Under the pieces are notes generated by a model. That model worked only from the letters and a program-made list of their open reading frames with translations, did no database searches and was not told the DNA's origin. 64,000 nucleotides of DNA from Albula goreensis (Eukaryota; Chordata; Actinopteri; Albuliformes; Albulidae). Location: the NCBI GenBank assembly GCA_022829145.1, contig CM040743.1:37303841-37367840 (forward strand), given 5' to 3'. The position numbers were made by a program, and so were the translations under genes. Numbering within the stretch: the first letter of the stretch is position 1; every line of letters begins with the position of its first letter. Of this stretch, positions 11,761 to 23,479 are shown piece by piece.

Positions 11761-14700
11761 TAAAACTGTACACTATGTATCATTGTTTTGATAGGAGCAT
11801 TTAATAGTCAAATAAATGGTACTTAAAATGCCACAAAAGTTACAGTCTCTATATTTAGATATTGGCTGAACATTGATTTGGCCATATTTTAAAACTCATA
11901 TTTTAAACCTGTTTGAAGAGTAATGCTGGTTTAATTGCATTTAAAATTCTGTAAAAAATAGTGAGTGAAATCAACTGGGATCAGTTGTTCAGTCACAGAA
12001 TTCTTAGTTGTACACATTGATAATGAAATGAGAGTCCTAAATATTGTTAAAAATTTGCAAAATTAATGAAAGGTGGTTTAGTGGGGGGCAGAGCAGTAGC
12101 AATGTCTCCATGTTGGAACAGAAACACGCATACACACACTGAAACCACAGTGCTCTAAACACACAGCCCACTAGACCCAGACCCCAAAGCCCCATGTAGT
12201 GACCCCATTCACTGTGGCATCAGACAGCAAACACTGAGGTATTGTAGCGTGTCTAGGACTGTGTTTGTGTTTGAGGGGAGGGGAGGAGGGAGCGATGATG
12301 AACACCCCCGCTGTCACCCCCCCGTCCTCACCACAACCGAGAGCATCTCATATCTGCTTACCTCAGCACAGCTGCAAGTGGGGCACCAAGGACAGCCCCA
12401 ACACGGAAACACCCGCCGTCATTTATTACCCGCATCAGAGCAGAGGTGTGGCCATGCTGAAACCACGTCTACCCATGGAGGCTTATGGCTCCTGGACAGC
12501 TGGTTCATGGTAGATGTACAAGGGTGGGGCTTTAACACGCACAAAATGACAAAAATAATAATAATGCAAGAAAGAGACATTGTGGAAACTAAAAGCTTTA
12601 TGGTACTTTTGTTGAGTTGTGTTTTGAAAATCACACACACTGAGGTCTTAATCCTTATTTCCTGACTGAGCGCAATGACCTTGGTCTCATCCCCTGAGAC
12701 AGTCAGATAAAACCACAGCTGTGGGTACTGTGTGAGACTATGCTTTACACTGTACAAACTCAGGATAATGTCCTTGACAGTTTTATCCCTGTATCAGTGC
12801 TGTCATTCACTCTCTGTAGAATCTTCACTCTGAAGCTGAAAAGCTGAGACTTTCAGCAATTGTTTCAGAAAGGTATACTTTCTGTACAATTGGCTCTCTT
12901 TGAGACTATTTGATATTTGTTGTGGTCACGGCTTTTCTTTCTGCATGAAGAATGAATATTCTCATCAGGAATGGGAGCGACAATGTAATTAAACACAGTA
13001 GAGTTCAAAGAAGTAAAAGAAATGCGGCCAATCGTAAAATGCCATTATTTTGATCGATCAAAGTGCTCTTTCTCTTCGAAATTGGAAAAAATTACAAACA
13101 AAACAGAACACCAGAAAACAGTGATGTAAAGAAGTAATTTAAAACTTTGTTATTTTGAGTCAGGGTTATTGCGCACTTGAAAATAACTGGTCGCAGCATT
13201 AATTAGCCGAGGCCCCAATACGCCATTGTTCTCACGTCGAGAACCACTCAAGATATCACTCCGCAGTGAGCATTGGGCTGAAATTAAGCATGTGACACAG
13301 CAGGAGCGATCCTTTGTGCAGAGGGCGCTCAGCTGAGAGGATTTGTCTGATCGGAAGTCACGGACGTCAACACTTTCCACACGTAATAGCCTGGGATAAC
13401 CTCATGCTAAGAGATAAACGGGCTCATCCGCGGATGAAGCCGAGGAGGAGCGCATTTGTGTTTGGTAATTACTTTCAGTCACCAGAAAGATTTGTATTAT
13501 AGGACTGGACTCGGTCACGTGGAGAAAGTTTGAAACAAACTAAGTTCACGCTGCCCAGCGAAGTGCCCCAGTTGACTCAGACTTCTTATGGAATAGATCG
13601 TAATTCTGTAAATCGATAAAAGGCCTGTAACAGCTTAGACTTCTCTATAGTGAAGACATCAATGGATGATAGATGGTAACCTCCAAAAATCTAAACACTT
13701 GCCTCCGCGCAATGAATCTCATGAAATAATGTGAGTTAAAAATAGGAACTTGGAATAAAATCAAAATGGCACCCCTCCCCCGTTCTCTCAATGTCCCAGC
13801 AATGGTACCGAGCCAAGTCTATATCCATCAGTCACTGTGGTCGCTTTGCCCTGAGCAGAGTGCCCCCACCAAGGTGACGCGAATGTAACGAGTCCACAGG
13901 GAAAACTGTAGTCTTCAGGGAACCGAGCTGGAACTGAGTGTGCCCAGTCAATAGGACAGTGATTATATCTTTCATGCAAGCCCATCCAATCAACAGCGGA
14001 GGTGCAAGGTTACTCACCTTTAGACCAAAATCGTGAGCAGACTTGGCACTACGCTGTTTTCCTCTCCCCTTGTTAAAAGCACAGCAGCTTATATAAAAGG
14101 AAAGATGACTAATGTAATGATTTGTGTATTTACAAAGGCCGAGAGCCATTTTCCAGGCACTAACCAACATTACTTTAGGCCAACAGACTTAAAATAATTA
14201 TCCACTTATTTTTAATTCTTTTCACACAAAAAAAAAAACCCAGCAGAGAGTGGAATGGGTTGTAAGGGGTCCAGTCTTTTTAAGGTCTTGCAAGACTGTT
14301 TGCATTATTTGCTCTCGCTGATAAGGTTTGATTGGTATGTGCATCGGGAGGGATTGTTAGACTTGTGCGATATCTTCCAATATAATGGAATAATAAGATC
14401 CCTGTTCCCCATCTTGCCGGAAGGTTCTAAACCGAAGCAGCTGGGTAATTGACAGAGGCAGACAGAGACTCAATCCAATTTCTGCTATTAGGGACATATT
14501 TATTCTAGCCAGGCAGCCTTTATTAAAATAGGGGAGCTGCATCATTCAGCACCCCCACCCACCCCCTGCCCCCCAGTCACACCGGGAGGCGAGGTCTTGC
14601 ATCGGGAATATAATTGAAATAATAAATGATATACAGCAGCGACCCATTAAAGCCAAATGACAACAAAGGCATTGGAAATTTCAACGTGGTGCTTTTCCGA

Positions 14701-17639
14701 CACAGGTGCTGAAAGTGTTTTCCCACAGGCCAGACAGCAAAACACAACATCTCTTTAGAAGTATGTCTGAAAAGCTGACTCTTCTGTCAGGAATGGCAAA
14801 ACCCCTGCTCAGAACTGCTCATAATGCTGGATCAGTCCATTACCACCCACTTGCTTAAAATGACATGCGTAGACTTTTATATCTTACATCCAGTGACCCC
14901 GTTCGACTAGACTCAGAAAACACAGAACTGACTTCAAAACACACCCACTCAGGCCAGACTGGCATCCCACATCACTACAATGCTGAGCAACCAAGTAATG
15001 TCGATCTATGGTTACCTCTCCACTCGGAAATACAGCAAAAGGCACTGGCACATTTTCCATTTATGGAAATGTGTTGGCGGTAAGAATTCTCCCACTATCT
15101 GGGCTAACCGCACAGTTTTTATTACTATCTTAATTCCCAAAAAAGGGAAAAAAGAATTTGCTGGAAGTTAAACTTGGTAACTAAGAGTGATTATGTTCCC
15201 CAGAAGGGGACAACTTACAAACTTTCGAAAGTAAAACACCTGTAGAGGTGAAGCACGTTCCTGCAGTTGAGGAAGAGGTTGGCTTATGAAGAATGAATGA
15301 CCTGTGTCTTATCTGGGATTGGTGTCATGACAGCCAATCAGATCTGCTTTTCTCCTTTTAACACCAGTGTGGTGAGGCCACATTGAAATGGCATTTTTAT
15401 TGAATCTGATGATGAGAGGCAAGTCATGTGAGGCCTGCTCAGGAACGTTTCTCCCAACAGGAAATTGACATACGTGTCCGGGAGGTGCAGACTCACCTTC
15501 CGCGCATTCAAATGTGTCTGCACGCCTCAAATACGTCTCTTCAGGCAAATTATGTCAAGGTACCCTGCCAGTGATATACAGGTCAGATTTGTTTTTTTCT
15601 TACCTACACCCATATGCAGTTTAAATAACAACTTACACCTGCCAAACACGTATTACACGCAGTAATACAATAAAAATAATAACCCATGCTTGACGCAAAC
15701 TTACTTTAAAATACACTGTGCAAAGTTCCGATATTTTGGAGAGATAATTAATAATACATTTCTAGTATTATGTTTTTCCCTCTCACTGAAACAAGCCTAT
15801 GTCTTACCACAACCCACATTAACAATGTTAGGTACAGCAGGACTAGCACAGATGCAATGCAGGCTGCAATAAATGATGTATAGGGAAGTACCCGTGGCAT
15901 GTATGTGCAGTTTCAGAACCTTGCTGCTGCGCTGCGTGAAATGCTCAGCTTGGCTTCATTTAACAGGCTTTCATGAAGCTGAAATGGTCACACCGATTCA
16001 GATGATTTGGTCTTCAATGCAAAAACGTTTTTCATATTTCTCCGTACTTTTCCATACCTTTAACTTTTAGACTTTCAACTTTCTGACTTTTTATTTTTAC
16101 TTCTAGGCTATGAGTGCTTTGTCAGGCATGCAATCACTTCCTTAATTAAGGGATACCTATATATTTATTGTACAAACACACATTTGAAACAATTTGAGAG
16201 TGCATTTATAGGTGCAATGCTATGCTTAATTGAATGCAGATCTTATATGAGTCGCTTTTGAAGGATTTGAGAATGAGATGAATCACTTTCTTGTGTGGGA
16301 AATTGCTTGTTTGTCCCATCTGTTCATATGGGTGCATTATTAGCAACACCAAAATAGCTCACAGTGTCTGGGTGAACAAAAACACAAACAAATATGCTGA
16401 CACAAAGATTGTGCAGCACAGTTTTTTAAGTCTTTCCCCCTACTGCATCCACACATGTGGGAATAAATTTCTTTATTGCAGTCTTGGTGGAAGTGAGAAA
16501 TATTCCTTTTGCGATGGACAAAGAAATCAATTTGACAACCACATATTCCCTGCCATTCTTACCAAAACAGAGCCCATGGAATCTTGTTCTACACATGCAC
16601 AACAAAATGCGTAAAACCGATCCTTTTCCTTCTGCACATCAAAAAAACGCAGCTTATTCTTATGGTGAGCACTTACACTTACAGTGGATTCATTTACTCT
16701 GTGTTGACGTCATGACCTTGTTTTCCTTTTGTCATGTAAAAAACCTATTTTCATGACACTAGCTTGTGTCCCAGTTTGTGCTGCATGCATAAATCTTGTG
16801 AACTGTATTAATATAGCCTTTTACATGTTTTCCAGTTAAATGAAGACATATAGATTTGTGCTTCAAATACACAGCATAATTTTCCAGTAAACCATTCTCT
16901 GCCCGTCCATTGGATGAGCTGTGCAGTCATTTTGTTTTAGGACCATATTTTGTGTGCACCTAATTGGCCAACGGCCACAATGGCCTGCAGGGTGGCTTTA
17001 GCAGGGGAAAAGGTACCAAATGAAGCCCTTCTTATGTTAGAGACACTATGGACTGGATTCAGGCAAATGTGCGCGGTGCTTGCAAAACATACTTTACCAA
17101 ACGGCATCAGTTTATTAAAGTCAGTTATATTTTGTTTAAGACAAGAAAATGCCTTTTTGTTTAATTGTATAATGGGATATCATTTGCCCTTGAAGAGACT
17201 GAAGTATTTTTTGATTGAATTGCATATGCCACTGAACAGACTACATGCATTTGATTGAATCCCAGGGTCAGCGCTTTTGATTGAATGGAGCCCTATGGCT
17301 GTGAGTCATCCAGCGGGAATCCCAACCACTGCCAGAACCTGTATTAAACAAAGTGGCTCAGAGTCAAAGTGTTGGTTCAGGATCAGGTTTCCCCTGTCCA
17401 TATCCTCAGTGTATCTGACTGGTTTTATCTTGAAATGTACGTAAATCGGACGTATGATAACATTGGCTTGTAGAAGTACACATGCAGCTTGAAGAAGATG
17501 TACACAATGCCGGGATGTCGTCTGACTGTAACTATTGTATGCACGCAGCCTTTAGCACTGGTAGCACAAGGCCGAGCCTATTTTTTATAGTTACATATAT
17601 ATATTATTATTTTTTAAAATTTATACAGTATTTTTTTTT

Positions 17640-17725
17640 TCAGTCGTATGCACGTCATGTCGGTGCCCACAAAGTTTTGGGTTTTGGAGCATTTCAGGTT
17701 TTGGATTAAGGATGATCAACCTGTA
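17640..17725 (-). mobile_element. Tigger/pogo-like DNA transposon terminal fragment
   Basis: Read on the minus strand from 17725, the sequence runs CAGGTTGATCATCCTTAATCC and continues through 'gaaatgctcc' and 'gcaccgacatgacg'. This closely resembles the Tigger-type terminal sequence I remember from vertebrate genomes ('caggttgagcatccctaatccgaaa...'). A TA lies directly outside the terminus, fitting Tc1/mariner-pogo target choice. I do not see the opposite end or any transposase. Confidence 0.5.
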
Positions 17726-20438
17726 TATATATTAAAACTGATACGCTAGATCAGCACTAATAATATGGGTGCTATATGGAATATTGGTCCTGGAACATAG
17801 GATGCAACCCAAAGGAGATTTATCTGGACGAATCATCAAGGGGGAAATTTCAAGTAATCAGAGAACGCACAGTTCAGATGTTGTTCATCTGTATAAAATC
17901 AGCTCAGGAGACGTCTTATGGTGAAACAAAGTACGAACCTCACATAATCAGGCTGTTTTCCAGGTTTTATCATTGTGTAGGATACCCTCACGGCTAAACA
18001 ACACATTAAATCATTAAATTATTGAAGGAGAGACCTGTCTGTGCTTTCCACCTGAAAAACACTCAACAGATCAATGTTTGTTTCCAGGGATATTATTTGT
18101 AATTATATCCACGGTGAAATGAATGGTTCTCCATTACTTGTCATCAAAGTCCTTGTCTTGAAATATGGTGATTGTTCTTATTATTAGCCTGTGTGTTATA
18201 CAAGCAAATGAAAATTGGCTCCAGTATATACAAACATGCAAACAACAGTGCTCAACAATGGACCTAATTACACCCAGACATGCTTATATGATTTTGTGAT
18301 GACAAAATGCTTTTGCTTTTTCACCTCTCAAACTGTTTGGAAACGCTTCCAGTTCTCAATGATAGTGTTTTCATCATATGTGAATATTAATTCTTGTACT
18401 ATTGTGACAAAATATAAAACCTGTTACAGATTTTTTTGATGAGGACAATAATTCCACACAGTGGAAAAAATACAAGCGTAGAATTAAATTTCATAACAAA
18501 ATAAGTCATCTCTATTTTTTCTAATTCCTCCAGGACACACAATAAATGCACCACCTAATCGCAGCCTTTTGAATGAGCAATCGATTCAGGCAATTGCAGT
18601 CTGGATTTTGAAAGTTGAAATGGTGACGAAAGGTGCGTTTATTATGAGAGTGATCTTACATAAGAGAAGGCCTTTAGGCAGGGCCCATTTATTCATAAAT
18701 GAAGTGAATTGATTCCAGAATACCTCACAGTTCCAAACCCTGGATCCTGCTTCTCCAGAGTAATGCAGTGATATAGTGTCTTTGGGCAACACTCAGTGCT
18801 ATCACAAACTGTCCGTTTGGTTCTCTTTTCCATAGCACTTAAGGGGAGGGTATTGTTTTGTGTTGTCATTTCAGTAGTTCAGCAATAGGTCTTGGTGTAG
18901 CTCATGGTGTTCCCTTTCCTCTGTGTTTTGCCTATACAAAGGGATGCAATCACTCATCAGAATAAGACATTTAGTTTCCACTGCAGACAGTCGTTTGGAG
19001 GACAGGCTGAAGCCAGAGTTGAAACAGTTGAGAAACGACATCACAGTTCTGTGTTTGTGTAAGCAAGGGTGTACAAGGTCTCGGCTGAGGTCTGCCCACA
19101 TGAAGAAGGGTGTAAGAGCAGAGGAGGATAACTCAGCAGCTTATGAAGGAAGCGGGCAGGATAACAGCTGCACCGGTTCAGCACTCTCAGTCAAAAAACA
19201 CTCTCTTAAGCTGACGGGGCTTTTACAAACTCACAGCTAAATGCTCAGAGTTAATTTGTTTAACTCTGACAGGGTGTATGTGAGTCTACTGGGGGCCAAA
19301 TGAAAAATGAACTGAAAATTCTGCCAGGCAGAACGACTCTGGAAACGATAAAAATATTTATCTTTTAACTGGTAGGAAGATGTTTAAGAGCCTGAAAGTA
19401 GTGCCACTCGTGAACCTAACAGAATGTCACAAAAGTAAAATAAATCAATTAAAGTCTAAGCTCAAAACATATTTTTGAGCACAGGGTTTTTCGTTTCAAA
19501 ACATTGGAATATCACACACAAGAGACAGGGTTGTCAACAATCCATAAATTTGATGGCAGTCCACAAAAACATAGAACAATTCAATGTCCATAAATCTGTA
19601 ACTCAAATTCTGAATATCTTTGAAAATTTGGCAGAATTGAAATGTTCTTAAAATATTCAAGAAAAATATTCAAACACAGGAAAAAGCAATATTCAAGTTT
19701 GGTCACCTTGAATAAGGTGAGCTTAGTCTCATCTGATAGTCTTCTGCTCCAGGCCCATTAATCAGTGATATTAACAAAAGATCTTTTCAGCTCTGCTTGT
19801 GGTGGAGTGTCACAGATGACTTTAAAAAAAGTAATCTAAGTGCATTTACAAAAATACTAAGCACAAGCCATGTGGATTCATTATAAGCCCGAAAGGGATT
19901 TGAATTTGGAGTGTATACTACTAATATGTTTCTTAATGTCCCATTGCTGTTTGGTGTCTGTGACACTATTAGCGAAAACCATATATTTATAGTTACATGT
20001 AAAAACATTTAACTTTGGGACCTGCTCCGTGAGACATTTAATGATGACACTAGCCCTCACAGATCCGGAGCGGCTACATTCCAATAGGCGTCTGGAAAGT
20101 CAGAGGAGGTTTCATCTTGCTGAGTGGCGACAAGTCTGTTTTTACAACGCTGGCCAGTGCCTGCGATGAGTTTATCATTGTGTCAGATGGCAAGGGGGCA
20201 ACTCCATGTCTTTGGGCTTTTAATCTAAAATATCCCAGCCTCCCGGCTCTCGGTTTGCATTAGACTGTTACATCGCTGGCCGCTTTGATGAGAGAGCTCT
20301 GTGTCATACATGTAAGAGCACTCGGACGCCCCCGCCCCTCTGACACAATGCACAGTAACATCTGGGATCTCAGGCTACGGGAACGAGGGCTGGGGTGCTC
20401 ACGGCCGTCCGCGTTTGTGTACGATTGAGAAAGGGAGG

Positions 20439-20444
<6 letters not shown>

Positions 20445-20471
<27 letters not shown>

Positions 20472-20512
20472 GGAGAGAAAGGGAGAGCGGGGGAGAGAGA
20501 GAGAGAGAGAGG
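20445..20512. repeat. (GA)n tract in the 1b leader/promoter
   Basis: Imperfect GA/GGGA purine tract. Shorter pure GA runs follow at 20650-20671 and 20979-21005. Such purine runs often mark promoters and leaders but are also ordinary microsatellites. Confidence 0.9.
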
Positions 20513-20974
20513 CTTTGCATGTGTCTGTTTGTTTTTATTGAGGGTAGAGAGAAAATCAATCAAGACCTGCAGCCTGGGAGGGAATGTGGAGAGAGGAGAG
20601 CAGAGCAGAGGAGAGGATCCAACAGCCAACTGCGATCAGAGCTGATTCAGAGAGAGAGAGAGAGAGAGAGACTGAGTGAGCAGAGAGGCAGGTACTTTCA
20701 TGCAGGGAAACAGAACTGGATAGAGAGGCAGGATAGAGGCTCCTGACTCTACACACTCTACTCAGCAACTCCCTGTCCTGAGCGAGAGGGACAGGAGGGA
20801 GAGTGTGTCAGCGGAGTGAGAGGTGGAGACTACGACATCGACTTCCATGAGCGGAGTCATCGAGGCAGACGAGAAAGCTGCAACAATTTGTCTTTGGAGT
20901 AGTCCAGAGAGGAGCGTTCGTCAGAACCACTCTAAGTCCCGATCCTCCGGCGTTTGCAACTTACAGCGTGGAGG

Positions 20975-21010
<36 letters not shown>

Positions 21011-21090
21011 ACAGGAGAGAGGAAGTTCTCCCAGACGGGAAAGAGACCACCCCAAGAAAGGAGTTGAGAGTGAAGGGGAGGGGGCACACC

Positions 21091-21111
21091 ATGTCCAGTG
21101 TTGAGGGGTAA
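21091..21111 (+). other. Minimal upstream ORF MSSVEG in the 1b leader
   Basis: The ATG at 21091 has a strong context (caccATG) and is followed by five codons and TAA. It ends 28 bases before the main start codon. If the leader includes it, it should reduce translation of the channel. Whether it is transcribed is inferred, not shown. Confidence 0.4.
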
Positions 21112-21132
21112 CGGGAGCGCAGGGGAGGGGGG
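21105..21132 (+). promoter_or_regulatory. G-quadruplex motif just before the 1b start codon
   Basis: G-tracts GGGG (21105), GGG (21113), GGGG (21122) and GGGGGG (21127) are separated by loops of 4, 6 and 1 bases. This fits the canonical quadruplex pattern in the sense strand. It ends seven bases before the ATG, where an RNA quadruplex would be placed to affect scanning ribosomes. Effect inferred. Confidence 0.5.
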
Positions 21133-21139
21133 CAAAGAG

Positions 21140-21253
21140 ATGTCACTGAGTGGGAGGGACAGCATTCCCCAGGAGGGGGCGCTGGTGAACAGTGAGCGCA
21201 AGAACACCCGCGTGAAGAGGGCGGTCCGCATCTCCAGCATCGTGGCTCAGGAG
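21140..21253 (+). CDS. kcnh2: kcnh2 alternative first exon 1b (ERG1b N-terminus)
   Basis: This exon encodes the 38-residue N-terminus of the short ERG channel isoform, starting MSLSGRDS and ending RVKRAVRISSIVAQE. Human ERG1b ends its unique exon with RVRRAVRISSLVAQE (recalled), so the last 15 residues match at 13 positions. The exon ends after a whole codon at GAG, followed by donor GTGAGT. Exon 6 also begins on a whole codon (VLSLGADV), so the joint is in frame. In place of the PAS domain of isoform 1a, this start gives a fast-deactivating subunit that co-assembles with 1a in cardiac IKr (family knowledge). The ATG at 21140 is the first in-frame one after a stop at 21071, with G at -3. Human 1b is reported to carry RXR-type retention motifs; none is present here. 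Confidence 0.9.
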
Positions 21254-21321
21254 GTGAGTGTGGCTGAGTGAGAAGCTCCATGCAAGGCTGGGGAGACTGA
21301 ATGGACACCCATTCAGATGGA

Positions 21322-21458
21322 AACACACACACACACATACACACACATGCACGCACACACAGACACACACACATATGCACAACCACACACACACACACAC
21401 ACACGCATATAAACACATGCACAAACACACACATTCACGTGAACATACACACACACAA
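21322..21458. repeat. (CA)n microsatellite just inside the 1b intron
   Basis: Interrupted CA repeat of about 137 bases beginning about 70 bases after the 1b donor site. Confidence 0.95.
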
Positions 21459-21662
21459 AACTTATATACTGGCATTAAATTTGTGTGCAAACAGTGAGTG
21501 TAAAATGGTAATAATTACAATTGTTGACCAAAAACAAAATGGAAATATAACAAAGATGTCATAAACACATGATCTGGTGATGGCAAGCATAATAATGCCT
21601 GTGAAATAGAGGTTGAAGAAGATGGTGAAGCCATAAGTGGTGATCATGGGCTTTAGGTGCAC

Positions 21663-21727
21663 GATGATGATAATGATGATGATGATGATGGTGGTGGTGG
21701 TGACGGTGGTGGTGGTGGTGGTGGTGG
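21663..21727. repeat. (GAT)n-(GGT)n compound triplet repeat
   Basis: A GAT triplet array changes directly into a GGT/GTG array. Translated it gives poly-Met/Val or, on the minus strand, poly-His and poly-Thr, so ORFs here are artefacts. Confidence 0.95.
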
Positions 21728-21956
21728 AGTATTTTGCAGACATGGTTGTATGGGGCACTAATCTGGTACAGCTGAGAATGCATCTCTCAGCTGTTACTCG
21801 CTACAAAATCAACCAATGATGTACAATCAGACATATTATCAGCTTATTTGCAATGAGTTAAAACAGTATTAGCAGATTTTATATCTTTATGATTTTTTAC
21901 ACGTGCGTTATTCTTGAACAGTACTGGCTCTGCTATACCCCTGTCAGCATCTGTAC

Positions 21957-22043
21957 ATTCATAATTAGAGATGCACAATTTGTATTGTTTGTGTAAAAGA
22001 CTGGAGGGCTCTCAATACAAATTGTGAATCTGTAATTATGAAT
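21957..22043. repeat. Long inverted repeat (hairpin), 31-base arms
   Basis: Arms at 21957-21987 and 22013-22043 are reverse complements over 31 bases with two mismatches, separated by a 25-base loop. The 14 bases next to the loop (cacaatttgtattg / caatacaaattgtg) are perfect. Size and shape fit either a palindromic miniature transposon or a pre-miRNA-like hairpin; I cannot decide between them from sequence alone. Confidence 0.8.
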
Positions 22044-22047
22044 TAGA

Positions 22048-22079
22048 GGACATGGTGTGCCCCCTCCCCTTCACTCTCA
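22048..22079 (-). repeat. Inverted copy of part of the 1b leader
   Basis: These 32 bases are the exact reverse complement of 21065-21096 in the putative 1b 5' leader. The source segment includes the start codon of the six-codon upstream ORF. The copy begins five bases after the 21957-22043 hairpin. Confidence 0.9.
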
Positions 22080-22864
22080 GCTGTAACTGATCTGGGGTCA
22101 TACTCTGTGAGCACACATTGTTACCTGTCATTTCTTTGATGAATATTAGCTCCTCCCCCAGCTTTTGTGAGGGCTTATAGTGGCAGAATATAAACTTACT
22201 TACTCCAGTCTACTAGGGGCACAGATGGCCCAGAATTCTTTGGTACTTTGATCTTCAGATTTCCAGTGGGGAAGATTGTTGAGAAATTCATTATTTGGCA
22301 TTTTGTATGATGTAATATTAAATACATTTAATATTATAATATATTTAACATGTAACATAACATATAATAAATTTAGTCATTGAATACACATCTGCCAAGG
22401 GCAAAATAACCAAACATGGATGTAAAATAAATACGTTCAAGCCAAATAAATGTCTTGATGTGCAATATACTAGTTATCTTCACATAATTAATGAATATGT
22501 TTGATTATGTATGTGACCAGATAAAGGGTATTTCATTTAGTATACTGATACAAGGGTGATATTTATATCCTAAAATATTATTTAATTAATTTGGTCTATG
22601 TGGAGTTTATTTCAGCAAATGGAGCCAAGATTGTATCAAATAACTAGCTTGAATGTGGCCTCTAGAAACTGCATGTGTCTACCTCGCAAAGCCTATTGGG
22701 GCGTGTTAAATTGGATTGTTAAGTAAATGTCAGTGGAGGTGAAATCCAATTGGATCTCTTGACTGTCTTCCGGTGTAATTAATGGTTTATTGTTAAGAGA
22801 TTAGTCTCTGTTTAATCCACAAAAGAGATGAGCCAGAGTGTCCGCGATGAGCTTACCCGTCATA

Positions 22865-22867
<3 letters not shown>

Positions 22868-22916
<49 letters not shown>

Positions 22917-22934
22917 GTGTGTGTGTGTGTGTGT
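22868..22934. repeat. (GT)n microsatellite
   Basis: GT repeat of about 67 bases with a short ATAT interruption. Confidence 0.95.
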
Positions 22935-23454
22935 TTTAGTGTATCACGGATTCTGTGTGTATATATACATTCTTTTTTATGAAATTGCGATCGTGTGACT
23001 TGACGTGTGACTTGACTTCAGAGTTGTATACAGAGCTACCGAACAATCATACCTCTATTCATAGTATGTTATATACATATGAGAGAGGAAGTGACTCTAA
23101 ACTAAAGGTTGCGGAAACTAAACTCATCGGTTTAAAGTCATCAGGTACACAGCGGTCGAGTAACCACCCGAAGGAGCAGGGTTGTTTTACCATCCTTAAT
23201 AAAGACGGCAAGTCTCGCAGTGACGGGCGTGTTGTTTACCCCACACACTGCGTTTTGTTCACACTCTGACTGAGGGAATACCGGGGAGGAACGCAACGCT
23301 GTACACAGATGCTATTGGGATCACGTCAGTTGGCACCCGGTCTGCCCGTCCACAGTGTTACTGTTATTGCCATGAGGCAATTAATTCCCCTGAACTGTAA
23401 ACAGGACCAGCAGCTCTCCCCAGCCTCTGCCTCAATCTCTGAACCAGCAGCCCA

Positions 23455-23479
23455 AGAGAGAGAGAGAGAGAGAGAGAGG
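23455..23479. repeat. (GA)n microsatellite
   Basis: Pure AG dinucleotide run of about 25 bases. Confidence 0.95.

Larger units (their letters stand above)
9865..20240. other. Non-coding stretch before the 1b promoter
   Basis: No exon recognised. The contents I can name are a SINE remnant (11625-11760), an RFX-type X-box (10919-10932), an 18-base perfect palindrome (11221-11238) and a Tigger-like transposon end (about 17640-17725). Several stretches (for example 10140-10380, 13000-13620 and 14260-14770) are of mixed composition without repeats and look like they could be conserved non-coding DNA. That cannot be shown without alignment to other fish. Confidence 0.6.
20241..21139 (+). promoter_or_regulatory. 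kcnh2: Putative promoter and 5' leader of the kcnh2 1b transcript
   Basis: This stretch immediately precedes the isoform-1b start codon and is more GC- and CpG-rich than its surroundings. It carries a GC-box core (CCCGCCCC, 20331-20338) and no evident TATA box. Three GA-repeat blocks lie at about 20445-20512, 20650-20671 and 20979-21005. An ATG at 20847 opens an 85-codon upstream ORF ending at 21104. A six-codon ORF (MSSVEG) runs from the ATG at 21091 to 21111. G-tracts at 21105-21132 fit a quadruplex pattern. An in-frame TGA at 21071-21073 precedes the main ATG, so the coding region cannot extend upstream without splicing. The transcription start is not determinable from sequence alone. Confidence 0.55.

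Noticed and set aside
20260-21240. Minus-strand ORFs rich in SLSLS across the 1b leader
   Set aside because: Shadows of the GA repeats and of the real exon on the plus strand.
21559-21783. Poly-His/poly-Thr protein on the minus strand
   Set aside because: Translation of the GAT/GGT triplet repeat.
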